Source: Shewanella sp. KT0246 (GTDB lineage Bacteria; Pseudomonadota; Gammaproteobacteria; Enterobacterales; Shewanellaceae). Taken from it: DNA of 64,000 bases. Numbering within the stretch: the first letter of the stretch is position 1; every line of letters starts with the position of its first letter. The DNA is taken from contig NZ_BPEV01000011.1 of the NCBI RefSeq assembly GCF_019654955.1, positions 1-64,000 of the forward strand. Direction: 5' to 3'. The notes beneath the pieces are model-generated. The model saw only the letters and a program-made list of their open reading frames with translations, ran no database searches and was not told the DNA's origin. Of this stretch, positions 8,094 to 18,306 are shown piece by piece. Position numbers and translations under genes: made by a program.

Positions 8094-10718
8094 TTATATC
8101 GTGGGCACAAAGTACAGTGCGTTGGCGAAGACCTTTTCTGAGCCCAGCCATATATTCCTAAATAACAAATTATCGGTTAATGCGACGATTTTCCCTTTGC
8201 CTTTTGTTTCAACAATCATTGCTGGCGTATTAGCAAAAGAGCGTTGATATTCTTTAGCAAGGAAGCCACTGACTAATAAGTCATTCTCGTATTCTGCTGC
8301 CACAATAAATGGCGTCGAAGTGAGGTTAAAACTAATTTCACGGTTTTTCATTACCTGTAGTGGATTAGGCAAACCAAAGGCAATAGGGTGAGTCCTATCA
8401 AGTTTTAACGATACAATCGCCCCGCCGATTGATTGGCGGGCTTTCAGTTTTGATTTGTCACCGAAATCCATCCCCGTGGTGCTAAACAGTTTTGCTAATT
8501 CGCGTTTTGTTTTCGGTTCAGAATTTAAAATATTACGCTTATTAAGCCAAATTAATGCCCTTTTTTGCGCCACGATGGTACCGCCTTCAGTGACGTATTT
8601 ACCTAACTTTCTCGATGTTGCATCACTGATTAAATGATAAGGTCCATCTGCCATAAAGATATGACTATAAGCGGATAAATCCAGCGAAACTAAACGCTCA
8701 GTGTTGACCATGGTTGTGGGAATACCTAGGGTCTTATCAAGGTAAAACCAGATTTGACCGGTTTCTGAGGCATTGGTGTCAGCTCCCGTTATCACTAAAG
8801 GAGTGACCGGGTTAATTTTGATGAAATCATCACTGCCTAAGTCCATCCCTGTTGCGGTATGTGAGCTTGCAGAGGCGATGACATTAACTTGGTACTTTTG
8901 TGCAGCGTTAGCAACAATATCAGCAAGTTCAGTAGCGCTAAATTGGGGTTGTTTTAACGGAATTTGTAAGCTGCCTGCCACAAGTTTAGTCGGCTGCTTT
9001 TTATCATCTTTTTTATTCGAATCTGCAGTTTCATGTGAATAAAGGCTGAAAGGCTTTTGTGCGTATTTTACCAATACGCCTTGGTTTAATAGCTGCTGAA
9101 GCATTGGCCCTGCTGCAGCTTGCTGCCAATCGATTATCAACGCCACACTGTCCGCTGGGTAAGCTGATTTAGCAACGCTAAAGCTTGGTTTGTCAGATAA
9201 GGATTTGGCACTAGGTTTGGCTTTGTTGACGACGCTTAATCCTAATGCTGATTCAAAATTCCAAGTGGAAATGTCATAAAAGGTTTCATCTTTAAATTCT
9301 GTGCGTTTATCAAATAACGCCTGCAGTAAATCATGCTGTGGCTGGCTGTTTGGAATAAATAAGCTGTCTTGAGGAGTAAAATTAATACCATCATCTTCAA
9401 TTAATTTACTCACATATTTAAAACTAATTTTATGTTGCTCAAGAATACTGACAAGCTCACTAATGTGCGCTGAACCATTATGGGCTTTTACCAGTCGGCC
9501 AGACTGTTTACCGTCACGGAATCGTTTAACATTGCTTGAGAAAAAGTTAGTTTGATAAGCCATTAACTTTTTGCGTAATGCATGGGCGCCTTTGAGGCTA
9601 GACAGTGAAGTCGCAAATTGATTATCAATACTGTCTGCTAAAGTCACAACTCCGTTTGGAGAATCCTGTGCTTGACCGCGAGAACTGGCTTGTTCAAACA
9701 AAATCCCGATAGCACCGTTAATATCAGGATAAGTTGATCCCTTACCATAGAAGAAATCATCAAACATCTGGCCGCTAAAATAGACTTGTTTGACTTCGTC
9801 TAATGCTTTGCGATGAAAGGCTGCTAACTCATTAGATAACGCCTGATTTTCCGGCTTGGTTAACGGGTTCACTCTGTCTGGCACACCGGGTTGAAAAAAG
9901 TAAGATTGCTGGTGCCACATTTCATGGAAATCGCCCACATAGTGGGGCTGCCATTTATGGAAAAAGGCCACTCGACCTTGTGATGCTGGATGGCGTAGAA
10001 ATAACCAGTCGCGGTTTAAATCAGCTAAGTAGTGATTAAAACGTCCGCCTGGCCAATCTTGGTTATGCTCGCGATGGTTATTGTCAGTGACAATAACTTT
10101 ACCTCTATTATTGTTAGCCCAGTTTGAAAAGCGATCAAAACCATCTGGATTTTGAGTGGGTGTAAGTAAAATTACGGTATTGTCGAGTAACTCTTTTACC
10201 CAGGGTTCATTGGCTGCGGCGAGGTAATGGCTTAATGCTATAGCTGCGTGAGCACCACTGGCTTCATCACCATGGATTGAATAAGCGAGCCACACCACCA
10301 GTGGATTGCTATTGGTGCGTTTAGTTTGCATGGTGCCATATTTGATGTTGCTGCGGTATTCGATAATGTCAGCGAGGTTTCGTTGGTTTTCTTCTGACGT
10401 TATCACAGCAGTTAATTGCTCGCGGCGCTCTTCACTGAATCCTGCTGAATCCAAGGAGACACGACTACTTTCACTCGCGAGCTTTTGCAAATAATGGTTA
10501 ATTTGATCATGTCGCAAGTGCCACTCGCCCAATGGATAGCCGAGGTATTGGGCGGGCTGAGTCAAACGTGTATTAATATCTTCAGCTTGCAGGCGTTGCT
10601 CAATACGTGTTTCTGGGTGTGAAAGATCGCTGGCAGAGGCCAAAGCAGGTATACAGATAAAAAAAGTCATCAGTGTTCTAACTGACAAACGCGCAAGTAA
10701 GGCATGTAAGCTAATCAT
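8094..10718 (-). CDS. Secreted M14 family zinc carboxypeptidase
   Basis: The 874-residue product has a probable signal peptide (hydrophobic MTFFICIPALASAS, residues 17-30). The M14 zinc site is visible: H149 and E152 in SIHGDEASGA, then DLNRDWLFLRHP, and a later HEMWHQ segment. After the catalytic domain there are about 450 further residues, including a region resembling a class I glutamine-amidotransferase-like fold (YSHIFMADGPYHLISDATSRKLGKYVTEGGTIVAQKRA). This matches the large M14 peptidases common in Shewanella. It is probably periplasmic or secreted and degrades peptides. It is convergent with comF and has no operon partner. Confidence 0.9.
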   Translation of the reverse strand: MISLHALLARLSVRTLMTFFICIPALASASDLSHPETRIEQRLQAEDINTRLTQPAQYLGYPLGEWHLRHDQINHYLQKLASESSRVSLDSAGFSEERREQLTAVITSEENQRNLADIIEYRSNIKYGTMQTKRTNSNPLVVWLAYSIHGDEASGAHAAIALSHYLAAANEPWVKELLDNTVILLTPTQNPDGFDRFSNWANNNRGKVIVTDNNHREHNQDWPGGRFNHYLADLNRDWLFLRHPASQGRVAFFHKWQPHYVGDFHEMWHQQSYFFQPGVPDRVNPLTKPENQALSNELAAFHRKALDEVKQVYFSGQMFDDFFYGKGSTYPDINGAIGILFEQASSRGQAQDSPNGVVTLADSIDNQFATSLSSLKGAHALRKKLMAYQTNFFSSNVKRFRDGKQSGRLVKAHNGSAHISELVSILEQHKISFKYVSKLIEDDGINFTPQDSLFIPNSQPQHDLLQALFDKRTEFKDETFYDISTWNFESALGLSVVNKAKPSAKSLSDKPSFSVAKSAYPADSVALIIDWQQAAAGPMLQQLLNQGVLVKYAQKPFSLYSHETADSNKKDDKKQPTKLVAGSLQIPLKQPQFSATELADIVANAAQKYQVNVIASASSHTATGMDLGSDDFIKINPVTPLVITGADTNASETGQIWFYLDKTLGIPTTMVNTERLVSLDLSAYSHIFMADGPYHLISDATSRKLGKYVTEGGTIVAQKRALIWLNKRNILNSEPKTKRELAKLFSTTGMDFGDKSKLKARQSIGGAIVSLKLDRTHPIAFGLPNPLQVMKNREISFNLTSTPFIVAAEYENDLLVSGFLAKEYQRSFANTPAMIVETKGKGKIVALTDNLLFRNIWLGSEKVFANALYFVPTI

Positions 10719-10964
10719 ATGAGAAACAAGATCATAAAAAGAAAACCATGTAATAACAATAAAGTGATTAGCCTTAAATCTCCATTAAAAACCGACCTAA
10801 ATAGACTATTTTTTGTCACAGTTGCTTCATGCAGGACTATAAAGCCGACGCAACTAAGAGTATCATGTCGCTAAACCTACTAAATTACTCAAGTACTAGC
10901 TTATTTAAGGTGATTCTTAATTAAGTTGGTCCTTACTCAAGTACTACCCAACGGAGCAGTTTTT

Positions 10965-11543
10965 ATGATCAACATTACTGATACGGCTCAGGCTCATTTT
11001 GTAAAATTACTGGCCGATCAACCTGAAGGCACTCATATCCGTGTGTTTGTCATCAGTCCAGGTACCGCTCAAGCTGAGTGCGGTGTATCTTATTGTCCAC
11101 CTGATGCTGTTGAAGCTGACGATACTGAATTACCATTTACTGGTTTCAGTGCCATGGTTGATGAAAAGAGTGCGCCATTTTTAGAAGAAGCGAGCATTGA
11201 TTTTGTGACTGACCAACTTGGCTCACAGTTAACGCTTAAAGCACCTAACGCAAAAATGCGTAAAGTGGCTTCTGATGCACCGCTAAAAGAGCGTATTGAG
11301 TATGTGATTCAATCTGAAATCAACCCACAGTTAGCCAGCCATGGTGGTAACATCATGTTAGTTGAAATCACTGAAGAAGGTACTGCAGTACTTCAGTTTG
11401 GTGGTGGTTGTAATGGTTGTTCTCAAGTTGATATCACCTTGAAAGATGGTATTGAGAAGCAATTATTAGACATGTTCCCAGGTGAATTATCGGGCGTTAA
11501 AGACGTGACAGATCATCAACATGGTTCTCACTCTTACCAGTAA
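10965..11543 (+). CDS. nfuA: Fe-S biogenesis protein NfuA
   Basis: The start chosen is the ATG at 10965 ([12 protein letters not shown]) behind GGAG, because the frame upstream to a TTG at 10926 is not conserved-looking. The 192-residue protein has an N-terminal degenerate A-type domain ([19 protein letters not shown], lacking the full cysteine set) and a C-terminal Nfu domain with the cluster-binding CNGC motif ([13 protein letters not shown]). NfuA carries Fe-S clusters to client enzymes under stress. The gene is monocistronic and followed by a strong terminator. Confidence 0.95.
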   Translation: MINITDTAQAHFVKLLADQPEGTHIRVFVISPGTAQAECGVSYCPPDAVEADDTELPFTGFSAMVDEKSAPFLEEASIDFVTDQLGSQLTLKAPNAKMRKVASDAPLKERIEYVIQSEINPQLASHGGNIMLVEITEEGTAVLQFGGGCNGCSQVDITLKDGIEKQLLDMFPGELSGVKDVTDHQHGSHSYQ

Positions 11544-11579
11544 TCACTAAGGTGATATCTTAATACTAAGATAGACAAT

Positions 11580-11609
11580 AAAAACGCAGCTCATAAGCTG
11601 CGTTTTTTT
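11580..11609. terminator. Rho-independent terminator after nfuA
   Basis: ACGCAGCT (11584-11591) pairs with AGCTGCGT (11596-11603) and is followed by seven T. Confidence 0.9.
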
Positions 11610-11750
11610 ATGCCTAGAGGGAATAGGCTGGGTCGCATAATAGTCAAAAATCATTCCATTTAGAGAATAAATATAGCACTTTGGGTTGAGGTAACTGCTC
11701 GTCAGTGTCAAGCTTGTGTTAAATCTAAAGAGGTAACACAGGAGTAACAT

Positions 11751-12341
11751 GTGCTTATTTCAATAAAAAATAACAATGTATTGGCACGTTCTGCAGGCTT
11801 TACCTTAATTGAGTTGGTGGTAGTCATTATCGTACTCGCGATTTTGGCTGTGGTAGCTGTTAGTAAGTTTATTGATCTTAAACGAGATGCCGAAATCAGT
11901 CGGGTACAGGCGATTGCGGCATCATTTCAGCAATCAGTGACTTTTTCTCATACTCGTTGGCAAGTGATTGGTGCAAATGGCGCCATGAATGATTTGCCTG
12001 ATTTTGCTGATGATGATTTAGACATGAATGCCTTTGGTTATCCATTAGGAACTGGGAAAGGCAATCCAATGGGTAATCCTGTCAACATCGGCCAAGGCCA
12101 GGCTGGTTGCGTTGATTTGTGGAATAGCCTTATTGAAGACCCACCCTCAGTTGCTATAAGAAATACTGCTGATAATGTGGACTTCGAGTCATATCGCCAT
12201 AGTGCTGATGGTGGCTCTGGTGCGACGCAGTGTACATATGTATTGCGTACATTGGGTGATACTCGGGGCAGAAACCGAGCAGAAATAAAGATTGTTTATG
12301 ACTCCGTAGCAGGTACTGTCAACGAATTCATTGACGATTAA
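11751..12341 (+). CDS. Orphan type IV prepilin-like protein
   Basis: The 196-residue product begins at GTG 11751 behind GGAG. It has a 16-residue leader ending in Gly, followed by the class III signal FTLIELVVVIIVLAILAVVAV, with Glu at position 5 of the mature protein as required by prepilin peptidase. The C-terminal domain has two widely spaced cysteines (GQAGCVDLW and ATQCTYVL) that may form the pilin disulfide loop. It resembles MSHA-type minor or major pilins, but no assembly gene lies nearby. It is flanked by terminators on both sides, so it is probably a solitary transcription unit. Confidence 0.85.
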   Translation: MLISIKNNNVLARSAGFTLIELVVVIIVLAILAVVAVSKFIDLKRDAEISRVQAIAASFQQSVTFSHTRWQVIGANGAMNDLPDFADDDLDMNAFGYPLGTGKGNPMGNPVNIGQGQAGCVDLWNSLIEDPPSVAIRNTADNVDFESYRHSADGGSGATQCTYVLRTLGDTRGRNRAEIKIVYDSVAGTVNEFIDD

Positions 12342-12370
12342 TATGACCGTAAATAAAGCGTAAACATATA

Positions 12371-12405
12371 AAAAGCGGCTTACTGAAATCAGTAAGCCGC
12401 TTTTT
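12371..12405. terminator. Bidirectional terminator between pilin-like and PepSY genes
   Basis: An 11-bp perfect stem, AGCGGCTTACT (12374-12384) with AGTAAGCCGCT (12391-12401), has A and T tracts on either side. It lies between convergent genes. Confidence 0.92.
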
Positions 12406-12452
12406 AACGTTTAAACATTAGCCCCAACTAAAGGGAGTAACCAAACGGTTGG

Positions 12453-13535
12453 TTACTTACGCTTCTTTTTAAAAATTCGTCGGTAAAAAGTCACGGCGCT
12501 GAATATTAAAATCACAGTGCCAATCAATGCGATGACAGTGATAAATGCCACATACTTAAACGGCATATTCATCGCGTCATGCAAAGGTCTAACAAACGTA
12601 GCAATTTGGCCTGAAAGTGGTCTTTCGCTATGAAGCAGTGCCGACTTAATCGTGCCTTTGTCATAGTTCATGTTGATGCTATCAGCTTGACGTAACCAGA
12701 CGTCATTATGGGTATTAAATCGATAGCTATAAATTGCGTCAACAGGCTTTTTCGGTGCCTCTGCCTTCGCTTTTGGATCGGGTCTAGGCTGACGTGGCTT
12801 GCTGATTGATACTAACTCAGAATCTGGCCATACACTTTGTGCCGTTTGAATTTGGCTTTGCCAATCTTTTGCTTGGCTGATTGGGTATTGAATACTGCTA
12901 TCGGGCGTTGTTTTAAGTGCGCCTGTCCACAACCCTTTATAGGTAATTAAAAAGCCAGTAATACACAGTAAAAACAAAGGAACTGAGATGAAAAGCCCTA
13001 GTTGAATGTGGCTTTTTACTAAGCTGCTTGACTTAGTATTGCTTGGGATTGAATGTTTTAACCTGAATGTTTTGCGAACACGCCACCAAAGATAAATACC
13101 CACTAAGGTAATAACACCACCGATCATCGATGCCCATGCATTAAGGTATTTACCAAAATCACCTAATAAGAAGTTACGGTGTAGCCAGAACATGGTGCTA
13201 TAGAGTGGAATGTCTCTCATTTTATAGGTTGAGAGTTCATTTAAGTCGTTATCAAAAGCAATCGAGTGACCTCTTGCGGCAATTTCGACATACGGAGAGT
13301 ATTCAGTTGGAAAGCGAACCGTGCTCATGTCAGGGTAACGTTCAAAAAGTGTTTCGGTAACGTGTGCTTTTTGCTCAGACGTTAACGGCACATATTGCTG
13401 CCCTTTGTCGTCCATTCTTTTAAGCATATCCATGCCGCCAAGATAAACACCAGTCGTCAATACAATCAGCATAGAAACACTGATGACGAAACCAACCCAG
13501 TTATGAAACCATTTTAAAGCAGGGACTACATTCAT
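12453..13535 (-). CDS. PepSY-associated membrane protein, probable iron-siderophore reductase type
   Basis: The start chosen is the ATG at 13535 (MNVVPALKWFHNWVGF); the frame runs on to a TTG at 13601 without a ribosome site. The 360-residue protein has four hydrophobic segments: residues ~12-35, near YLNAWASMIGGVITLVGIYLWW, near IQLGLFISVPLFLLCITGF, and near the C-terminus (YVAFITVIALIGTVILIF). This is the layout of PepSY-TM proteins, with conserved His in the helices (WFHNW, MFWLHRNFL, VRPLHDAMN). Such proteins commonly accompany TonB receptors and are thought to reduce ferric siderophores. A Fur-like box upstream and the divergent receptor support an iron role. Confidence 0.85.
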   Translation of the reverse strand: MNVVPALKWFHNWVGFVISVSMLIVLTTGVYLGGMDMLKRMDDKGQQYVPLTSEQKAHVTETLFERYPDMSTVRFPTEYSPYVEIAARGHSIAFDNDLNELSTYKMRDIPLYSTMFWLHRNFLLGDFGKYLNAWASMIGGVITLVGIYLWWRVRKTFRLKHSIPSNTKSSSLVKSHIQLGLFISVPLFLLCITGFLITYKGLWTGALKTTPDSSIQYPISQAKDWQSQIQTAQSVWPDSELVSISKPRQPRPDPKAKAEAPKKPVDAIYSYRFNTHNDVWLRQADSINMNYDKGTIKSALLHSERPLSGQIATFVRPLHDAMNMPFKYVAFITVIALIGTVILIFSAVTFYRRIFKKKRK

Positions 13536-13627
13536 AGTGAAGTTCTCAAAGTACGTTAATAGTGACCAATTGGTGACGGAAAACCAGTTCAAGTGGAACA
13601 AATTAACGTCAAAAGTAAAATTTCGAG

Positions 13628-13646
13628 AATGATAATTAATCTCATT
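13628..13646. promoter_or_regulatory. Fur-like box upstream of the PepSY gene
   Basis: AATGATAATTAATCTCATT matches the GATAAT-type Fur operator. It is identical at 17 of 19 positions to the box before the receptor gene at 14060-14078. Confidence 0.75.
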
Positions 13647-14059
13647 TATTTACACAATTAAAGAAATGTAAAGAAGAGGTTTAATCCAAATTATTGCTAT
13701 TAAGATCACACATTGGTTTTAAAATCGTCGATAAGTGGATTTTACATTTGAATAACTATTCACTTAAATGTTCGGTGGAATCGATAATTAAATGGCAAAG
13801 GAAGTGAAGTGTATAAGTATTTCTATGAAAAATTCAGTTTGTTAAGTCATTGTTAATTTTGATTTTGTGTATTCTTGTTATCAAGGAGTATTTCAGATGT
13901 ATATGTGAATCATATAAACGAGATAAGAATCATTAACATTAATTTAAGTTAATATGCAATAACTATTCAACAATTGTAATGAGATTTAATCGCATTAGTG
14001 CGGTTGTTCACAAATCTCTATTTGTGCGTTAAAAATCACTTCCCAAAACACGAAACGCA

Positions 14060-14078
14060 AATGATAATCCATCTCATT
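14060..14078. promoter_or_regulatory. Fur-like box upstream of the TonB-dependent receptor
   Basis: AATGATAATCCATCTCATT ends 32 bp before the receptor ATG. It resembles the Fur consensus GATAATGATAATCATTATC and matches the box at 13628-13646, so the divergent pair is probably iron-repressed together. Confidence 0.78.
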
Positions 14079-14110
14079 AACGATAACTGCCAAATTAAGG
14101 GCTATTTTGT

Positions 14111-16249
14111 ATGAGAATTTCACCAATTGCGTTCGCTGTTGTAGCAAGCTTAGCGTCAGCATCAGTGGCAGCAGAAGAAGCTGCTAATAACACTGAATCA
14201 AGTCAGGGGTTTACCGCTGAAATTGAGCGTATTCAAGTAACGGGTATGAACTTCAATAACTACAAAGTTGGCTCTTCTTCAGGTGCTATGCGTGGTGACA
14301 TTGATTTAATGGACACGCCGCAATCGGTTAACGTCATTCCAGATTTTGTGACTGACGAGCAGTTAGCAAGAAACCTTTCAGAAGTATTGGTCAATGATTC
14401 AAGTGTGACGGGTGGTAGTGAAAAGTGGAACCGCCAAGTATTCAACATTCGTGGTTTTGAATTAGATTCAGGTAGCGGCTTTTTAATTAATGGTCAGCAA
14501 CAATGGTCTCACTACGTTCAACCGATTGAAACACTACAACAAGTTGAAGTGTTGAAAGGTCCATCAAGCATGTTATACGGTCAGTCAGGTCCTGGTGGCT
14601 TGATTAACATGGTGACCAAAAAGCCTACCTATGACACGTTATTTGATGTCGCATTTGATACCGATGCTCACGGTTCTACTCGTTTTCAGTTAGATGCAGG
14701 AGGCGCGTTAAACGATGCTGAATCTATTCGCTACCGCACAGTGTTAGTGAAGCAAGATACGAAATACTGGCGTGAATACCAAGACGGTAACGGTGAGCAA
14801 GAACAAGAGCGTGACCGCTTTTTAGGTTACATCAACCTTGAATTTGACTTACACGATGACGTGATGCTGTCGGTTAAATATGATTACACCGATGACAAAA
14901 CGGGTATCGATAGAGGTGGTTGGTTAGACGACAATGGTGACTTAGTTGGCGACCGTGAAGATATCTGGGATATGTCTTGGGCATTCACTGACAACAACGT
15001 AGAAAACTTAGGTGCTGACTTAACTTGGTATATTTCTGACGACTGGAAAATGACCACTGGTTATAACCACCAAACCTTTACTCGCCAACGTTTAGATTCG
15101 TCTCCTTCTATGGTGTCGGGTATGGATCCTGTGACCGAAGGTTACCAAATTAATGCCTTTGACCGTTACGATGATTGGCAACACAAAACAGGTTATATGG
15201 ATTTCACGGGTATTGTGAATGCCTTTGGTATGGAACATCAATTATTAGTCGGCGCTAATATGCTTGACTATTATTACGGTCAGCTTAAAGACAGTGGCGA
15301 AGCGCAAATTGTTAAACCTGGGGAATCGGTACCAAATCCAGGTCTAGATTACAACAATGACACCACTAAATACGAGTCTAGCTATAAGCATTATGGCTTC
15401 TATGTACAAGATTTAATGACCATCAACGATGAGTGGCAAGTGCTTGCTGGTGTTCGTTATGATGAGCAAAAGAAAGATGGTGAAGGTGAGAACAGTTACG
15501 CTGTATCACCTAAGTTTGGTGTGATTTACTCACCATCTGAGAATGGCAGTATTTATGTCAATTACTCAAAGAGTTTCAACCCTCAATCAATCGTTAACAG
15601 TGATAACGATGTGAATGATGGTATGGATTTAGAGCCTGAGTACGGTGAGCAATACGAAATCGGTACTAAGTGGGAACTGTTTGATGGTGGCTTATTGTTA
15701 ACGGGTGCCGTGTTCGATACCACAGTGACAAACGTGACTGTGCAAGAACAACTTGAACAACCAATTGGCGATAAAGAATACATCACGACTCAAAGTGGTA
15801 AGCAGCAACACCGTGGTTTCGAAATGGGTGCACAAGGTCAAGTTAGCGACAATGTGTTCGTAACGAGCTCAATGATGTACTTAGATGCTGAATACATTAC
15901 TAGTGCAGAAGATACTGCACAGCTTGACGGTAAAACGCCTGTTGATGCACCTGAGTGGTCAGCTAATATCTGGACACGTTACGAAGTCACTGATGATTTA
16001 GCTTTAAACATTGGTGCAATTTATGTGGGTGAGCGTTTTGCTAATACACAAAACACCATTGTTAAAGATGATTATGTTCGTTTTGATTTTGGTGCAGCAT
16101 ATACATTTGCCGTACAAAATACTGATATGAGCGTGCGTTTTAACGTTAAAAACCTATTTGATACTGACTACTTAGGTGGCGGTACTAACACTGACGTCAC
16201 TGTGGGTGAAGGTAGAAACTTTAGCTTAGCGTTTGAAGCAAAGTTCTAA
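14111..16249 (+). CDS. TonB-dependent siderophore receptor
   Basis: The 712-residue outer-membrane receptor has a signal peptide (MRISPIAFAVVASLASASVAA), a TonB-box-like segment (IERIQVTGM, ~residues 38-46) and a plug domain with DTPQSVNVIPDF, VLKGPSSMLYGQSGPGGLINMVTKKP. It then has a 22-strand barrel ending in the C-terminal Phe (FSLAFEAKF). The plug motifs are those of the ferrichrome/hydroxamate-type FhuA/FpvA superfamily. The exact siderophore cannot be read. It diverges from a PepSY membrane protein and both have Fur-like boxes. An AAGGG ribosome site precedes the ATG, and a strong terminator follows. Confidence 0.95.
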   Translation: MRISPIAFAVVASLASASVAAEEAANNTESSQGFTAEIERIQVTGMNFNNYKVGSSSGAMRGDIDLMDTPQSVNVIPDFVTDEQLARNLSEVLVNDSSVTGGSEKWNRQVFNIRGFELDSGSGFLINGQQQWSHYVQPIETLQQVEVLKGPSSMLYGQSGPGGLINMVTKKPTYDTLFDVAFDTDAHGSTRFQLDAGGALNDAESIRYRTVLVKQDTKYWREYQDGNGEQEQERDRFLGYINLEFDLHDDVMLSVKYDYTDDKTGIDRGGWLDDNGDLVGDREDIWDMSWAFTDNNVENLGADLTWYISDDWKMTTGYNHQTFTRQRLDSSPSMVSGMDPVTEGYQINAFDRYDDWQHKTGYMDFTGIVNAFGMEHQLLVGANMLDYYYGQLKDSGEAQIVKPGESVPNPGLDYNNDTTKYESSYKHYGFYVQDLMTINDEWQVLAGVRYDEQKKDGEGENSYAVSPKFGVIYSPSENGSIYVNYSKSFNPQSIVNSDNDVNDGMDLEPEYGEQYEIGTKWELFDGGLLLTGAVFDTTVTNVTVQEQLEQPIGDKEYITTQSGKQQHRGFEMGAQGQVSDNVFVTSSMMYLDAEYITSAEDTAQLDGKTPVDAPEWSANIWTRYEVTDDLALNIGAIYVGERFANTQNTIVKDDYVRFDFGAAYTFAVQNTDMSVRFNVKNLFDTDYLGGGTNTDVTVGEGRNFSLAFEAKF

Positions 16250-16307
16250 TTTACAGGTTGTTAAGTTCACAGAATTAAGCACCAAATATTTGTAAAGCGT
16301 TATAGTG

Positions 16308-16347
16308 AAAGGCCCTAGTGTATTGTGATTACACTAGGGCCTTTTTT
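16308..16347. terminator. Bidirectional terminator after the receptor gene
   Basis: GGCCCTAGTGTA (16311-16322) pairs perfectly with TACACTAGGGCC (16330-16341), with flanking A and T tracts. It is shared with the convergent S9 peptidase gene. Confidence 0.92.
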
Positions 16348-16371
16348 ATTGTCCAATACTTAGCTACGGTG

Positions 16372-18306
16372 TTATAAGTTTTTCGACAAAAATGCTTCAA
16401 TGGCCATAAAGGTTTTAACTCGATGATCATTATTACTAAGGTAATGGTCGCCATTTTCAAGCTCGATATATTGAACTGGTTTTTTAAGGTCTTCTAACTC
16501 TTCAAACATATCTTCACTGTGTTGAACCCTAACAACGCGGTCTTTATCGCCATGAATAAGTAACACTGGCACATTGATATCTTTGGCCTTGCTTAAAGGA
16601 GACCGTTCATAAAGCGCATCATAATCATCGCCAATCTGTTTTTTTACGATATCGAAATTGCTATAACGTCGAGATGACTTAACCAGATATTCAACATCGG
16701 TGACACCAGCAACACTAATTGCGCATTGGTATAAATCTTTAGTCGTAGCCACTCCCATTAGGGCTGCATACCCGCCATAACTGGCGCCAACAATACACAC
16801 TTTATCAGGATCGGCGATGCCTTCATCGATTAACCAGCGAGTGCCATCTTCGACATCATTTTGCATGTCGAGCCCCCAGTTTTTAAGGCCTGCTTTCATG
16901 AAGTCGTAACCATATCCTGCAGAGCCTCGAAAGTTCATTCTAAAGACTGCATAGCCTCTGTTGGCTAAAAACTGAGTCCAGTAGTCAAAGCTATTGGAGT
17001 CATAGCTAATAGGACCGCCATGGGGGAAGATAATGGTTGGTAGCTTTTTAGCTTCTTTATCTAACGGTGTGGTTAAGAAGGCTTGGATCTCTAAACCATC
17101 TCTAGCTTTGTACGATAAGGTTTGGGTGTTAGCCAATAAATCAGGTGTTAGTTTTTTATATCGATAAGCAATCGGGAATAGTTCTCCAGCATCGCGGTCA
17201 CCAAATAGATAAGTGCCTGCTTCTTTTGAGTTGGTTGAATACACAATGTATCGACGCTCATTATCACTAAACTGGGTTATATAATTGCGGTATTCAGGCA
17301 GAGCTTTGTTTAGGCCATTAACGAGGCCGATATACTCTTCATCCCAGAAGGTATATTCAGACTCATCGCCATCATCAATACCAATAATCTTTTGTTTGAG
17401 TTTTGAATAAATCAATGAACCTTCGACGTCGTTAAACTCTTTACTGAATACTAATTCTTTAGCAAGCTCAGGGTCGCGTAAATCAACCTTGAAGATAGCT
17501 TCAAAACCTTCATGATAAGCTTGAACATAGAGGATGTTTTTATCCTGAGCAAAGCCCATTGGCCAAACCTGATCTTCCTCGAAAGCTTCGAACTCCCATA
17601 AAATTCTTCTATCTTTGTGGGCATCTTCTTGCTCGTAAATTCGGTATTGGGTTTCTTTACGGTAAATGCCAATTCGAATTCTATTTTGTCTATCCGTTAT
17701 CCAGTTTGTAACGTTTGCTTCAGCAGGTTGCTCAAAACGGATATTGCCGTTATTTAAGTTAACTTGGATGACCGACTCAAATTGAGCTTTATTACCAATG
17801 CCATTAGTACCCAGTAACAAGTATTTGTCGTCATCGGGAAGGTAATCGATAATATTTGATTGGATTTGTGGCATCCATTTAAACTTTTTAAGTCCAAAAC
17901 GACTTAGTAAGTTAGAGGTTTTTTTCTTACTCAGAGAATACTTAATGATGCGAGTTTCTGTGGTTGGAGTACCGAAACGAACAGCGGGAAACTTAGCTTT
18001 TATGAGTAGCAAATCATCATTTGCCCAGCTCATGGATAAAATAACAAATTTTTCATTGTCAGTTTGAATGGGGTAAGAAGATTCACGAGTATCAATATCG
18101 AGAATATTGACTAACGTGCCTTCCATTCCTTTAGCTTCAGAGCGAACTAAAGAGGCGATTTTAGTGCCATTGGGAGACATAGTGACATGACTGACATCAG
18201 GGATACTGGCAAACGCTTCAACAGGTAGTTGCTGATTTTCTGCAAATGACATCAGTGAAGATAACAGCAACATTGATGCTGTTAGTATAAGTAAAATCCT
18301 TTTCAT
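16372..18306 (-). CDS. S9 family prolyl oligopeptidase-type serine peptidase
   Basis: The 644-residue protein has a signal peptide (MKRILLILTASMLLLSSLMSFAE), a beta-propeller-like N-terminal ~370 residues, and a C-terminal alpha/beta hydrolase domain. The hydrolase has the nucleophile motif GASYGG, an Asp in HGDKDRVV and a His in ENGDHYLS. The PHGGP segment (IIFPHGGPISYDS) is the family oxyanion region. It is probably a periplasmic or secreted dipeptidyl/oligopeptidase that contributes to peptide use. It lies downstream of a MATE gene on the same strand but 96 bp away, so co-transcription is uncertain. Confidence 0.93.
   Translation of the reverse strand: MKRILLILTASMLLLSSLMSFAENQQLPVEAFASIPDVSHVTMSPNGTKIASLVRSEAKGMEGTLVNILDIDTRESSYPIQTDNEKFVILSMSWANDDLLLIKAKFPAVRFGTPTTETRIIKYSLSKKKTSNLLSRFGLKKFKWMPQIQSNIIDYLPDDDKYLLLGTNGIGNKAQFESVIQVNLNNGNIRFEQPAEANVTNWITDRQNRIRIGIYRKETQYRIYEQEDAHKDRRILWEFEAFEEDQVWPMGFAQDKNILYVQAYHEGFEAIFKVDLRDPELAKELVFSKEFNDVEGSLIYSKLKQKIIGIDDGDESEYTFWDEEYIGLVNGLNKALPEYRNYITQFSDNERRYIVYSTNSKEAGTYLFGDRDAGELFPIAYRYKKLTPDLLANTQTLSYKARDGLEIQAFLTTPLDKEAKKLPTIIFPHGGPISYDSNSFDYWTQFLANRGYAVFRMNFRGSAGYGYDFMKAGLKNWGLDMQNDVEDGTRWLIDEGIADPDKVCIVGASYGGYAALMGVATTKDLYQCAISVAGVTDVEYLVKSSRRYSNFDIVKKQIGDDYDALYERSPLSKAKDINVPVLLIHGDKDRVVRVQHSEDMFEELEDLKKPVQYIELENGDHYLSNNDHRVKTFMAIEAFLSKNL

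Noticed and set aside
10926-10964. TTG-started N-terminal extension of NfuA
   Set aside because: The ATG at 10965 has a GGAG site and matches the usual NfuA start.
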